Part shown: in pieces, positions 24,670-33,784 of the stretch | How positions within the stretch are numbered: position 1 is the stretch's first letter | Layout of the letters: every line of letters starts with the position of its first letter | From: an uncultured Eubacterium sp. | Lineage (GTDB): Bacteria; Bacillota; Clostridia; Lachnospirales; Lachnospiraceae | Direction of reading: 5' to 3' | Length of the DNA: 64,000 bases | Assembly (NCBI GenBank): GCA_910586445.1 | Contig: CAJUHV010000003.1 | Location: forward strand, 1 to 64,000 | Translations under genes and position numbers: made by a program | The notes under the pieces: model-generated | Seen by the model: only the letters and a program-made list of their open reading frames with translations | What the model was told of the DNA's origin: nothing | The model's database searches: none

Positions 24670-25440
24670 TTATCTGCCTGCTATAAGCTGGACGATGGAG
24701 CTGCTGTCCTTTACGGACACTTCCAAATCCATACTCTTTATCTTTTTCACCGTTCCCTTTTTCACTTGAAAAATCAAAACTGTCTTTACAGTTTCTCCGG
24801 CTTTGATTTCTCCCTGATAAGTTCCCAGATCATTCAGCAGGATCGATGTATCTGCAGATACGCTTACATCGCCATTAACCGTCAGCCTAAATGACGGCAT
24901 TTTGGAAAGGATATCACATTCTGCCGCTTTATTTCCGGTATTCTTTAGATTGACATGCAGGACTAAAAGCTCATTTCCTTCGTTAGCCCTGATCATAAAA
25001 CTGGACGATTCTGCATAAATAGGAGATTTTTCATACTTCTTATATACTGCATTCATGTCCCCAAGCTGCAGCGCCTTGCTCAAAGATACATAATTGACCT
25101 GCGGCTTGTTACTTTCCTGCTCATCTGCAGCCGTCTGCTGCTTATTGCCGTTGTTTTTATTCTCTTCGTCCTTCTTCTCTTCTTCTTTCTCTTCCTCCTT
25201 TAACTGTTCCTCTTCTTTTTTACGTTCTTCCTCTTTTAATGCCATCTGAGCCTTCAGCACTGAAAGATCCTGTACGCCCTCAGACTGTTTTTTGTTGAAC
25301 TTCGTAACAACATGTGCGGAATAATGCACAATTACCGCTTCTTCTTCATCTGTCAGTTCATAAACCTGATCCCCGCAGCCACAGGCCATGATCGAGACTG
25401 CAAGCGCAAAAGCACCTGCTGCTAACCTATTCTTCTTCAT
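24670..25440 (-). CDS. Lipoprotein with Glu/Lys-rich linker and C-terminal beta domain
   Basis: 256 residues. A signal peptide ends in MACGCG, consistent with a lipobox Cys. After a ~50-residue segment comes a highly charged linker (LKEEERKKEEEQLKEEEK and on, about 70-110), then a ~130-residue domain (LLVLHVNLKNTGNKAAE, FRLTVNGD, VKTVLIFQVKKG) resembling the immunoglobulin-like DUF4352/DUF5067 extracellular domains. Function unknown. The start at 25440 follows GGGAG. It lies downstream of the two-component system on the same strand. Confidence 0.8.
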   Translation of the reverse strand: MKKNRLAAGAFALAVSIMACGCGDQVYELTDEEEAVIVHYSAHVVTKFNKKQSEGVQDLSVLKAQMALKEEERKKEEEQLKEEEKEEEKKDEENKNNGNKQQTAADEQESNKPQVNYVSLSKALQLGDMNAVYKKYEKSPIYAESSSFMIRANEGNELLVLHVNLKNTGNKAAECDILSKMPSFRLTVNGDVSVSADTSILLNDLGTYQGEIKAGETVKTVLIFQVKKGTVKKIKSMDLEVSVKDSSSIVQLIAGR

Positions 25441-25661
25441 CTGCTTACTCCCATGTACAAAATATATGCATATCGCTGTCTTTTCCATCCCAAAAAGCCT
25501 GCCTTCCTTGCAGCCGCAGCAGCCGTTTTGGGATCGTTTTTTTTAATGTCAATTACCAAAGACATAATGCTTAATATTTATGTTATCATTTTTGAGTCGA
25601 ATAGGCAATCCTTTCTTTACATTTAATCTTTTATTTTTATGAACATATATGCCAAATTTTT

Positions 25662-27251
25662 CTATTTTTCGTCAAAAGCGCTGATGCGTGGAATGCCGGC
25701 TGCCTCTTCACAGTGGGTATCCAGCTCGATCCAGAATTCTACGCCGCCGTCCCGGTTGCACACGCCGCACTGCCTGTTCATCGAATCCATAATCGCCTTT
25801 ACAATCGAAAGGCCGATCCCGCTGCCCCCGTACTCTCTTGTCCTGGCCTTATCTACCTTATAAAATTTAATCCATACCTTGTCCAGATCTTCCTGCGGAA
25901 TGGGATCTCCCGTATTGAACACGCTAAGGCGTACGCAGTCTGCTTTAAACGTATAAAAGATCTCAATCCGTTTTTCATATGCCGCATAATGGATCGCGTT
26001 GCTTAGAAAATTTGTAATAACCTCTTCTATCTTAAATTCATCTGCCCATACATAAACCGGCACTGTATGGTCATGCAAAACCGTAATGCCGCTCTGTCGG
26101 ATCAGTATCGATGAAGCATTGACCACGCCTGCCACTAATTCGGCCAGGTTAAACCGCTCCATAGACACTGCCTCATCCCCAAACTCCAGATGATTGAGCG
26201 TAAGCAGCTTTTTGACCATCTGGTTCATTTTATCTGCTTCGTCCATAATGACATCGCAGTAAAACTCGCGGCTTTCCGCATCGTCGTTTATGCATTCCAG
26301 CAGTCCTTCTGCATATCCCTGGATCAGCGCCAGCGGCGTTTTCAGCTCATGGGAGACATTTGACAAAAACTCCTTGCGCATTTCATCGATCTGCGTCTTT
26401 TTTTCATTGTCAAGCATAAGCTCATTGTTGGCGCTTTTTAACTCTGAAATCGTATGCTCCAGCTTTGCCGACATCTCGTTCATATGCTCGCCCAGAAAGT
26501 CAATCTCATTCTGATAGCTTCTGGATACGGTGTATTTTGCATCAAAATCAAGCTCTGTCATGCGCTTTGACAATTCTGTCAGCTCAAGGATCGGATTTGT
26601 AATCCGGTATGTCACCATGCTGGCGACACCTGCCCCGATTATGACTGCAATCCCTCCGATCATAAACAGAAAACGGTTTGTCAGATTACTGCTTTCATGA
26701 ATGCTTTCCAGCGCAGAACGCGCAATGACCATTTTTCCATCCGACAGCGTCCCCCACATAACAAGATAATCAGATTCCATACGCAGGTCTTTCTGTTTTT
26801 GGATGACAAAATCCTCACCAGAACGGATTAAAGACGCATCATCAATTTCATCGATATCGGTGATGCCGAGCAGAAGCTCCAAAAAATACTTGAGCATTGT
26901 CTGCGTATCACTCACTGAGGAACGCACAATCGTACGCCGGTCAGGATTGATGATCATAATCGTAAGATTGTTATTTACGCACATACGCTCAAATTCTATA
27001 TCAAATTCATCGCTGAACAGGCTCTTCGCCTGTGCAGCTGCATCTATTTTTTCATAGCTGGCCGATAAGACATTTGCCTTATCCCATATATAAAAACGCC
27101 CGAGAAACAGCGTATTTAAAATCAGGCATAATAAAACTATCCCTGCCACGAGGGCAATCATTGCAAATGTGACCTGGCGTGTCAGGGAATGCCTCCCGTA
27201 AGGATGCTGCTTCGCAAAGCCTAAAAGCTTATCTTTGATTATTTCCTTCAT
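25662..27251 (-). CDS. Sensor histidine kinase with HAMP domain
   Basis: Membrane sensor kinase of the OmpR/PhoR class. Order: TM1 (FAMIALVAGIVLLCLILNTL), an extracellular sensor of about 130 residues, TM2 (FLFMIGGIAVIIGAGVASMV), HAMP, the phosphoacceptor H-box NVSHELKTPLALIQGYAEGL, N-box VITNFLSNAIHYA, and G-boxes GGSGIGLSIVKAIM. The signal is unknown. The start at 27251 is preferred over 27272, which lies inside the regulator's coding sequence; both are possible. It is translationally linked to the response regulator just upstream. Confidence 0.93.
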   Translation of the reverse strand: MKEIIKDKLLGFAKQHPYGRHSLTRQVTFAMIALVAGIVLLCLILNTLFLGRFYIWDKANVLSASYEKIDAAAQAKSLFSDEFDIEFERMCVNNNLTIMIINPDRRTIVRSSVSDTQTMLKYFLELLLGITDIDEIDDASLIRSGEDFVIQKQKDLRMESDYLVMWGTLSDGKMVIARSALESIHESSNLTNRFLFMIGGIAVIIGAGVASMVTYRITNPILELTELSKRMTELDFDAKYTVSRSYQNEIDFLGEHMNEMSAKLEHTISELKSANNELMLDNEKKTQIDEMRKEFLSNVSHELKTPLALIQGYAEGLLECINDDAESREFYCDVIMDEADKMNQMVKKLLTLNHLEFGDEAVSMERFNLAELVAGVVNASSILIRQSGITVLHDHTVPVYVWADEFKIEEVITNFLSNAIHYAAYEKRIEIFYTFKADCVRLSVFNTGDPIPQEDLDKVWIKFYKVDKARTREYGGSGIGLSIVKAIMDSMNRQCGVCNRDGGVEFWIELDTHCEEAAGIPRISAFDEK

Positions 27252-27255
27252 ACTG

Positions 27256-27945
27256 TCACGCCTTGCCTTCATCTACTTCAAATTTATATCCCATGCCCCA
27301 GATTGTGCGTATATAATCTCCCTTGCTGCCCATTTTGGAACGCAGCTTTTTTACATGCGTATCGATCGTACGCGCATCTCCAAAATAATCATAATTCCAT
27401 ACGTGGTTTAAAATCTTCTCACGCGACAGCGCAATGCCCTGATTTTCCACAAAATAAGACAGCAGCTCAAATTCCTTATAGCTGAGTTCTATGCGCTGCC
27501 CGTCCACGGTGACAAGGTGCGCAGACTTATCTATGACAATGCCGCCTGTCTCGACTGCCTGCCCCTCGGACAGCTTATTTGAACGCCTTAGAATCGCTTC
27601 TGCCCTTGCGACTAAGATCTTTGGGCTGAACGGCTTGGAGATATATTCATCAACCCCCAGCTCAAAGCCCATCAGCTCGTCGCTCTCGTCTCCCTTTGCT
27701 GTCAGCATAATAATCGGCACCTTGGAATTTTCCCGGACTTCCTTACACACTTCCCATCCGTTCATCTTAGGCATCATGACATCCAGTATAATAAGGGCGA
27801 TGTTTTTCTCCTGATAAAATAAATCCAGCGCCGCTTCACCGTCTCCTGCCTCCAGCACTTCGAAGTCCTGCTTTACAAGAAAGTCCCTTACCAGCTTACG
27901 CATTCTGCTCTCATCGTCTACTACCAGAATTTTTAATTTTTCCAC
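27256..27945 (-). CDS. OmpR-family response regulator
   Basis: Receiver domain (ILVVDDESRMRKLVR, phospho-Asp in LIILDVMMPKMNGWEV, Lys in YISKPFSP) followed by a winged-helix DNA-binding domain (IELSYKEFELLSYFVENQG, VWNYDYFGDARTIDTHVKKL). 229 residues, normal length. First gene of the pair with the sensor kinase. The regulon is not evident; the lipoprotein gene downstream is a candidate. Confidence 0.96.
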   Translation of the reverse strand: MEKLKILVVDDESRMRKLVRDFLVKQDFEVLEAGDGEAALDLFYQEKNIALIILDVMMPKMNGWEVCKEVRENSKVPIIMLTAKGDESDELMGFELGVDEYISKPFSPKILVARAEAILRRSNKLSEGQAVETGGIVIDKSAHLVTVDGQRIELSYKEFELLSYFVENQGIALSREKILNHVWNYDYFGDARTIDTHVKKLRSKMGSKGDYIRTIWGMGYKFEVDEGKA

Positions 27946-28056
27946 TATTCGGCACTCCTTTGCATCTTTTACGGCAATTCTACCACAGGATTATGAAAAA
28001 AATGTGTGCGGAGCATGATTTATCACAAAATTTATTACCTGACTGATGCTTCAATA

Positions 28057-28620
28057 TTATTCTTCGTCGTCCACCGTATCAAAATCCAGCTCCAGCTCCT
28101 GCTCCTCTTCCCGGATCGCCTTTTCACGTGCTGTTAAATCCTGCTCCCATTTTGCATAACGGTTCTGGATCTTTTTTTCATAATTTAAGATTGTAGTCTG
28201 TCCGCTGGTAGCCGTAATGATAAACATAACAATAATAGAAACGACAAAGGCAAAATTGGCCACCAGTGAAATCTTCAGCTTATTCTGTTCACGCTCTAAG
28301 CGCCTGCTCCACCGGTCTGCCACCCCGCGCGTATCGCGCACAACCAGATTCGGAGCAACCGGAATCGGCCTGATATCTTCGCTGTGTATTCCGGGCATTG
28401 TCTTTAAATAATCCTGCAGTTCTTTTAGATACGCATATCCAACCGGCGTCTGAAACATCCTCTGCGCCAGCAGCCTGTGGTATACATTAAACACCTGGTC
28501 AGGCTTTGACATATCTGTTCTTGATTTTACATACTTCACGCCTTCTACTTCAATGCGTGCCTGATTTGCCATATCCTCATCCGTAAAGGAATACCCTCCT
28601 ACTACAATTACGTTTCCCAT
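28057..28620 (-). CDS. Membrane protein of unknown function
   Basis: 187 residues, not recognised. The N-terminal ~115 residues are soluble (MGNVIVVGGYSFTDEDMANQ, with VYHRLLAQRMFQTPVGYAYL), then one membrane segment (VANFAFVVSIIVMFIITATS), then a short coiled coil ending in a very acidic tail. AAGGAG precedes the ATG. Lies about 60 bp after the methylase gene on the same strand. Confidence 0.75.
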   Translation of the reverse strand: MGNVIVVGGYSFTDEDMANQARIEVEGVKYVKSRTDMSKPDQVFNVYHRLLAQRMFQTPVGYAYLKELQDYLKTMPGIHSEDIRPIPVAPNLVVRDTRGVADRWSRRLEREQNKLKISLVANFAFVVSIIVMFIITATSGQTTILNYEKKIQNRYAKWEQDLTAREKAIREEEQELELDFDTVDDEE

Positions 28621-28683
28621 ACAAACTCCTTAAACCTTGCTACTGTTATCCTGCCAGACAGCAAACCATAAAATGCATGTTAT

Positions 28684-30168
28684 TTATTGTTTCTTTTCTA
28701 TAATGTAAAAATATGTGCCGTCCTTTTCCCTTATGCAGAACTCCTGTCTTAAATGCCATACCTCGTCAAGCAGCCTTAAATACTTTTTGACCAGCCCGTT
28801 TTCACTGCAGTACAAAAAGATCCTGCCTTTTATTTTTAACAGCTCCTGTGCTTTTTCAAAAAAAGCACGGTAAAACTCATCCTGCTCTTCCTTTGTCTTC
28901 CTGCCGCGCACCGGCATGTCTGCCCAGATCTCATGAAATTCGAAAGCATGCGTAAAGCTCATAAAGCTGCGCAGTATAAAATTGATCTGCATATGGGCGA
29001 TTCCGGCATTTTCCCGTGCTCCCTGTATCGCGTCGCTGAAAATATCCGTAGCATATGCGTTGCGCACCGGCAGTGCATACATACGCTCCATAAGCAGTGT
29101 GCCCGTACCGCAGAATGCGTCGATGACCTGTGCATATTCCGTCAGCCAGTTAGAGGCCAGCTCTACAAGAAGCGCTGCCATGGACGGGTGCATAGAAGCA
29201 GAGGTCGTATATTTGCGGTAGGAAAAACGCTTCATCGGAATGGTAAACAGCTTTACGCATGGATAAAATCCGCCCGTACGGTTTTCCATAAGGCGTATCT
29301 CCACCTCATAGTGCTCTGTCGAATTTACCAAAAAACGGTTCGTGCGCTGCTCGATCTCAGCTGCCAGCTTTTTCGCAAATCCTGCTTTTTTATCAAGCGG
29401 CATGCTCCCCTTGATCTCCAGACGGAAATAAAACGGTGCCTCCCCCTCATGCATATCGCCCAGCATGCGCATCAGGTTCGACCTGGCCAGTTCGTTTGCG
29501 ATTACAGACGGCCTGGGCGGCAGGTTTTTGTCACAGCGGATCGTAAAAAGCATCTCACGGAACGTGCGGATATTTAAAGCCTCGCGGATATCGCCCGCTG
29601 CCACCTGCACACCCATTGGAATAATCCTTGTAACGCCGTTTTCGATCTGTACGCTTGTCGTATCCTGATAGTTTTTGAGCGTAGTCAGTATAAAATCCTG
29701 CGGATGCTTATAGCCGGTAAACGGATGCCTGCTGATCCCGCCGTCAAACTGGATCACCATCCTTCTCAGCTCCATCAGCTCTTCCTGAATATGCTTTTTT
29801 TCTTCCTCCTGCGGCTCATAGGCGGACAGCTGCTTATAACGCCTTTTCAGCTGTGCCTCATAAGAGCGGCAGTCTAGCTTCTGCATGGCTGATAAATAAG
29901 CGCTCTTAACAAACAGCTGCTGCTCGGATTCATATGCCTCCCACAATTTATCGATACTTTCCTGACTCAGCACCAGTCCTAAGACAAGCGCCGCATTTTT
30001 GCGCGTCTTGGGATCTTCATCCTTTAAAAAGGCTGCAATCATCTCATCGTCTTCCGTCATCGACAGATAAGTGTCCAATGCCCCTTCCTCTTTCAGCATC
30101 TGCTTTAATGCAATCAGATTGTTTCGGATATCTTTGCCCTGCATCAAGGCCTCATATACTTTCTGCAT
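28684..30168 (-). CDS. RNA methyltransferase-like protein with HEAT-like N terminus
   Basis: The C-terminal 300 residues resemble the UPF0020/Trm14-type SAM-dependent RNA methylases: VIDAFCGTGTLLMERM is the SAM-binding motif I and ADMPVRGRK fits the motif IV position (usually DPPYG or DMPFG) of N2-guanine methylases. The N terminus has helical repeats similar to HEAT repeats (NAALVLGLVLSQESIDKLWE). The domain order is therefore helical repeats then methylase. AGGAGAG precedes the ATG. An rRNA or tRNA guanine target is likely by family, not proven. The altered motif IV may mean a different target. Confidence 0.8.
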   Translation of the reverse strand: MQKVYEALMQGKDIRNNLIALKQMLKEEGALDTYLSMTEDDEMIAAFLKDEDPKTRKNAALVLGLVLSQESIDKLWEAYESEQQLFVKSAYLSAMQKLDCRSYEAQLKRRYKQLSAYEPQEEEKKHIQEELMELRRMVIQFDGGISRHPFTGYKHPQDFILTTLKNYQDTTSVQIENGVTRIIPMGVQVAAGDIREALNIRTFREMLFTIRCDKNLPPRPSVIANELARSNLMRMLGDMHEGEAPFYFRLEIKGSMPLDKKAGFAKKLAAEIEQRTNRFLVNSTEHYEVEIRLMENRTGGFYPCVKLFTIPMKRFSYRKYTTSASMHPSMAALLVELASNWLTEYAQVIDAFCGTGTLLMERMYALPVRNAYATDIFSDAIQGARENAGIAHMQINFILRSFMSFTHAFEFHEIWADMPVRGRKTKEEQDEFYRAFFEKAQELLKIKGRIFLYCSENGLVKKYLRLLDEVWHLRQEFCIREKDGTYFYIIEKKQ

Positions 30169-30193
30169 ATGTCTCTCCTAATATGTTATTTTT

Positions 30194-30976
30194 TCAAGAT
30201 ACACCATACGATTTTAGATATTTCTCCACATCAGCCAGAAACTGCTCCCATGCCGACGGGAAATCCACGAAATATTTCGGACATACCTTGCCTGTAATAT
30301 CGTAGTGGCGGATCACATCCTTAACCTTCAGCTCAAAGTGCTCGACCAGCCACGCCGTCAGGTGGACCATAGACTGATAAGTAGCCTTGTTAAACCTGCC
30401 TGTATCATCCTCTATACAGCATTCTATCGAAATCGTATCCTTGTTGCGCTCATTCGAGGCATATGAAATCTCACTGCTGGGTATGCACTGTACGATTTCG
30501 CCTTCCAGCCCTATAATAAAATGGCTGCTCGCTTTTGTAATATGCGTATCCTTCAGCCCCTCAAAATAGTTCCGGTTCGCCGAGGCTCCGGTACCCGGAT
30601 TTGCAGTATAATGAATGACGATTCCTTTTACTTTTTTTAATTCCGCAGCGGGCCTGGAATATTCATTGACCGTCAAAAGGTCTACGTCCAGCTCCGGCCT
30701 TGGAATGCGGCTTTCCTGCATATCCTCTGTCTGTATCCGGGCCTGCTGCCCGCCGCGGTACAGCCGCCTTACAATGGCTGCCGATAGGATCACGGCAGCA
30801 GCAATAAATAAAATCAGCAGCTTTTTGTAAATCTCCTGCTGTCTGGCCTGTTTTCTACGATCTGCTCTTTTTCGCGCTGTACTGTTTCTGCCGGCCCGAT
30901 GCCCGGCTGCTTTGTGCCTGCTTATCGTATTTGATGTACTCAGAATGCTTTTTTGATCTGTATTTTTTCGATTCAT
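30194..30976 (-). CDS. Membrane-anchored N-acetylmuramoyl-L-alanine amidase (Amidase_2)
   Basis: Cuts the bond between muramic acid and the stem peptide. Residues 1-45 are basic and cytoplasmic, then TM LLILFIAAAVILSAAIV, then a PGRP/Amidase_2 domain with zinc ligands in VIHYTANPGT, RHYDITGK and VCPKY, plus SSHFIIGLEGEIVQCIP. 260 residues. The ATG at 30976 overlaps the end of hemL and lacks a clear ribosome site, which suggests coupling to hemL translation. Confidence 0.92.
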   Translation of the reverse strand: MNRKNTDQKSILSTSNTISRHKAAGHRAGRNSTARKRADRRKQARQQEIYKKLLILFIAAAVILSAAIVRRLYRGGQQARIQTEDMQESRIPRPELDVDLLTVNEYSRPAAELKKVKGIVIHYTANPGTGASANRNYFEGLKDTHITKASSHFIIGLEGEIVQCIPSSEISYASNERNKDTISIECCIEDDTGRFNKATYQSMVHLTAWLVEHFELKVKDVIRHYDITGKVCPKYFVDFPSAWEQFLADVEKYLKSYGVS

Positions 30977-30981
30977 GCTTT

Positions 30982-32292
30982 TCAATCTGCATCTGCCACG
31001 GAATCAAAATATTTTTCCGTCATTTCCAAAGTATAGTCCAAGTGTTCTTTTGTATGCGCCGCAGATAAAAATACTGCCTCAAATTGTGCTGGCGCCAGAT
31101 AAATGCCGCTTTTTAACATCGCATTGGCATATGCTGCGTACGCATCCGTATCTGCCGTTTTTGCGCTTTCGTAATCCGTCACCCGGCAGCCTGTAAAAAA
31201 CAGGCATCCTAAAGAACCGACATGATTGACCGTATAAGGCAGGCCCGCATTTTTTACGATCTGTGAAAGCTGCCCGAAAAAGTAATCGCCGTGGGCATTG
31301 ATCCGGTCATAAATATCCGGGTTTTCCTTTAAAATACGAAGCTGTGAAAGCCCTGCCGCCATGGCAACCGGATTGCCGCTCAATGTCCCCGCCTGATAGA
31401 CGCTGCCAAGCGGTGATACCTTTTCCATAATGCAGTGTTTTCCGCCGTATGCCCCGACCGGCATTCCTGCGCCGATAATCTTTCCAAATACCGTCAAGTC
31501 CGGTGTCACGCCGAAAGCTCCCTGCGCTCCGTCTATGCCCAGGCGGAAACCGGTAATGACCTCATCAAAAATAAGCACCGCGCCATACTGTGTGCACAGC
31601 TTTCTCAGGCCTTCCAAAAATCCCGGCTCCGGCGGCACGACGCCCATATTGGCTGCTGCCGGCTCTACAATGACTGCCGCAATCTGATCTCCTGCCTGCT
31701 TAAAATGCTCCCGCACGCTGTCAAGATTATTATAAGAAGCTGTCAGCGTATCCTGCGTGCATCCTGCGGGTACTCCCGCGCTGTCCGGCACACCGTGCGT
31801 CATGCCGCCCGAACCGGCCTTTACCAAAAGTCCGTCCGAATGCCCATGATAACATCCCATAAACTTAATGATCTTATCCCTGCCCGTATATCCTCTGGCT
31901 GCGCGTACCGCACTCATAACCGCCTCGGTACCGGAATTTACCATGCGGACCATCTCAACCGAAGGGACAAGCTCACATACCAGCTTTGCCATCTCCACTT
32001 CTGCCTTTGTCGCTGCGCCGAAGCTGAGTCCCCTGCCGCAGGCCTCGGTCACGCTCTGCCTTATTGCCGGATGGTTATGCCCGAGGATCATAGGCCCCCA
32101 TGAACCGATATAATCAATATAGCGGCCTCCGTCCTCATCCCACAGGCAGTCTCCATCAGCCCGCTTTATAAACCGCGGCGTAGAACCGATGGAACGAAAT
32201 GCGCGGACCGGCGAGTTCACTCCTCCCGGCATATATTTTACTGCTTCATCGAACAGCTCCTTGGAACGGTCTATATGCTCGCATGCATTCAT
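30982..32292 (-). CDS. hemL: Glutamate-1-semialdehyde 2,1-aminomutase
   Basis: PLP enzyme that forms 5-aminolevulinate in the C5 tetrapyrrole route. Shows GGVNSPVRAF, the phosphate-binding NSGTEAVMSA, LIFDEVITGFR and the PLP lysine in FGKIIGAGMP. 436 residues. The ATG at 32292 overlaps the hemB stop by 4 bases (ATGA); AAGGAGGG is inside the hemB end. An upstream start would lie inside hemB. Confidence 0.97.
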   Translation of the reverse strand: MNACEHIDRSKELFDEAVKYMPGGVNSPVRAFRSIGSTPRFIKRADGDCLWDEDGGRYIDYIGSWGPMILGHNHPAIRQSVTEACGRGLSFGAATKAEVEMAKLVCELVPSVEMVRMVNSGTEAVMSAVRAARGYTGRDKIIKFMGCYHGHSDGLLVKAGSGGMTHGVPDSAGVPAGCTQDTLTASYNNLDSVREHFKQAGDQIAAVIVEPAAANMGVVPPEPGFLEGLRKLCTQYGAVLIFDEVITGFRLGIDGAQGAFGVTPDLTVFGKIIGAGMPVGAYGGKHCIMEKVSPLGSVYQAGTLSGNPVAMAAGLSQLRILKENPDIYDRINAHGDYFFGQLSQIVKNAGLPYTVNHVGSLGCLFFTGCRVTDYESAKTADTDAYAAYANAMLKSGIYLAPAQFEAVFLSAAHTKEHLDYTLEMTEKYFDSVADAD

Positions 32293-33272
32293 CCCATTTT
32301 TCCCTCCTTCATATACAGTGCCAGCTCTTCTGCAAAATAGCTGATGTAAAGATCGGCTCCGGCGCGGTAAGCACATACAGCCGTCTCAATCACCGTCTTT
32401 TCCTCATCCATATATCCTGCTGCCGCTGCCGCCTTGATCATGGCATATTCACCGCTTACACTATAGGCTGCGACCGGAACGTCTGCCGCGTCTTTTACCT
32501 CGCGGATAATGTCACCATACGCCATTGCCGGCTTGACCATAACGATGTCCGCGCCCTCTTCTATATCCATCAGCGCTTCTTTGACTGCCTCCCTGCGGTT
32601 ATGGACATCCATCTGGTAAGTCTTTCGGTCGCCAAACGCCGGTGCAGAATCTGCCGCATCACGAAACGGCCCGTAATACGAAGACGCATACTTTGCAGAA
32701 TAAGCCATGATCGGTGCCTCCTGATAGCCGTGCTGATCCAGCGCACTGCGGATCGCAGCCACACGGTGGTCCATCATATCGGAAGGTGCCACCATATCGG
32801 CTCCTGCCTGTACCTGCGACACTGCGGTCTTTGCCAGATACGCCAGCGTCTTGTCATTGTCCACGCTCTCCCCGCATAAAATGCCGCAGTGTCCGTGCGA
32901 CGTATATTCGCACATGCACAAGTCTGCGATCAGATACATCATTGGAAATTCCTTCTTTGCACGTTCTAATGCACGCTGCACAATCCCGTCCGCGGCATAG
33001 GCCCCGCTGCCTTTCTCATCCTTACACTGCGATATCCCAAAAAACATCACGCTGGACACCCCGGCCTCTGCTAATTCCGCCAGCTTTTCGCCCATACGGT
33101 CCAGGCTGTAACGGTACTGCCCCGGCATAGATGAAATCTCTTCTTTTATATTTTCGCCCTCTGCTATAAAAATCGGATAGATCAGTGACGATCTGTCCAT
33201 ACGTGTCTCTCGCACCATTTTACGAAGCACCTCATTCGAACGCAGGCGCCTCGGCCTTTTTATAATCTCCAT
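32289..33272 (-). CDS. hemB: Porphobilinogen synthase
   Basis: Condenses two 5-aminolevulinate molecules. Shows the zinc-type Cys cluster DLCMCEYTSHGHCG, the active-site lysines in MAYSAKYASSYYGPFRDA and VMVKPAMAYGDII, and RRLRSNEVLRKMVRE at the start. 327 residues. Operon with hemL, the siroheme-type dehydrogenase and the cobD-like gene; together they feed siroheme, cobalamin or heme, but hemA, hemC and hemD are outside the window. Confidence 0.97.
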   Translation of the reverse strand: MEIIKRPRRLRSNEVLRKMVRETRMDRSSLIYPIFIAEGENIKEEISSMPGQYRYSLDRMGEKLAELAEAGVSSVMFFGISQCKDEKGSGAYAADGIVQRALERAKKEFPMMYLIADLCMCEYTSHGHCGILCGESVDNDKTLAYLAKTAVSQVQAGADMVAPSDMMDHRVAAIRSALDQHGYQEAPIMAYSAKYASSYYGPFRDAADSAPAFGDRKTYQMDVHNRREAVKEALMDIEEGADIVMVKPAMAYGDIIREVKDAADVPVAAYSVSGEYAMIKAAAAAGYMDEEKTVIETAVCAYRAGADLYISYFAEELALYMKEGKMG

Positions 33273-33298
33273 CTTTTCAACCTCATATTTCGCTCCTG

Positions 33299-33766
33299 TT
33301 ACGGCTGCTTTATGCCCTGACGCAGCCGCTCGCTGAACCCTGCCACCTTTTTATGGTCTCCGTCCGTGCTTGTCACCCCGATCACCAGCTGATCCTGTTC
33401 GATTAAAGCCGGAAAATAAAAATCACACTGCCCGCGGTCAGACGCATTGTTAACCGGAATCTCCTTGTGGCGGCATTCCCTGTAAATCGAGCTGTTGACT
33501 GCCGCATCATCCGTTGCGGCAAGCACATAATCTGTATTTTCGTCTCGTATCTCACCCATCCGGTAGCTGCGGTATTCTATGTAAAGCTGACCTGCATATG
33601 CGGACTGCATATTTTCTATCTCTTCTAAAACCCGCGGCGCAATGACTGTCACCACCGCCCCAAACCGAAGCAGCCCCTGTATGCGCCTTGCCGCGATATG
33701 TCCTGCGCCAAATACACAAAAGCTTTTATGCTCTATATTCACAAATAACGGAAAGTAAGCTGCCAT
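33299..33766 (-). CDS. Precorrin-2 dehydrogenase (siroheme synthase N-terminal type)
   Basis: NAD-dependent enzyme that oxidises precorrin-2 to sirohydrochlorin; some family members also insert iron or cobalt. YFPLFVNIEHKSFCVFGAGHIAARRIQGLL is the Rossmann entry, seen here as FGAGHIAARR; VLAATDDAAVNSSIYRECR and PVNNASDRGQCDFYFPA follow. At 155 residues it is shorter than full CysG and the C-terminal part is reduced, so it is probably a stand-alone dehydrogenase. Spaced 26 bp before hemB. Confidence 0.92.
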   Translation of the reverse strand: MAAYFPLFVNIEHKSFCVFGAGHIAARRIQGLLRFGAVVTVIAPRVLEEIENMQSAYAGQLYIEYRSYRMGEIRDENTDYVLAATDDAAVNSSIYRECRHKEIPVNNASDRGQCDFYFPALIEQDQLVIGVTSTDGDHKKVAGFSERLRQGIKQP

Positions 33767-33784
33767 AAGTCCTCCCTCGATCTT

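Noticed and set aside
25489..25544. CCCAAAA/TTTTGGG hairpin followed by eight T on the plus strand
   Set aside because: It looks like a terminator, but no plus-strand gene is upstream and on the minus strand the T run is on the wrong side.
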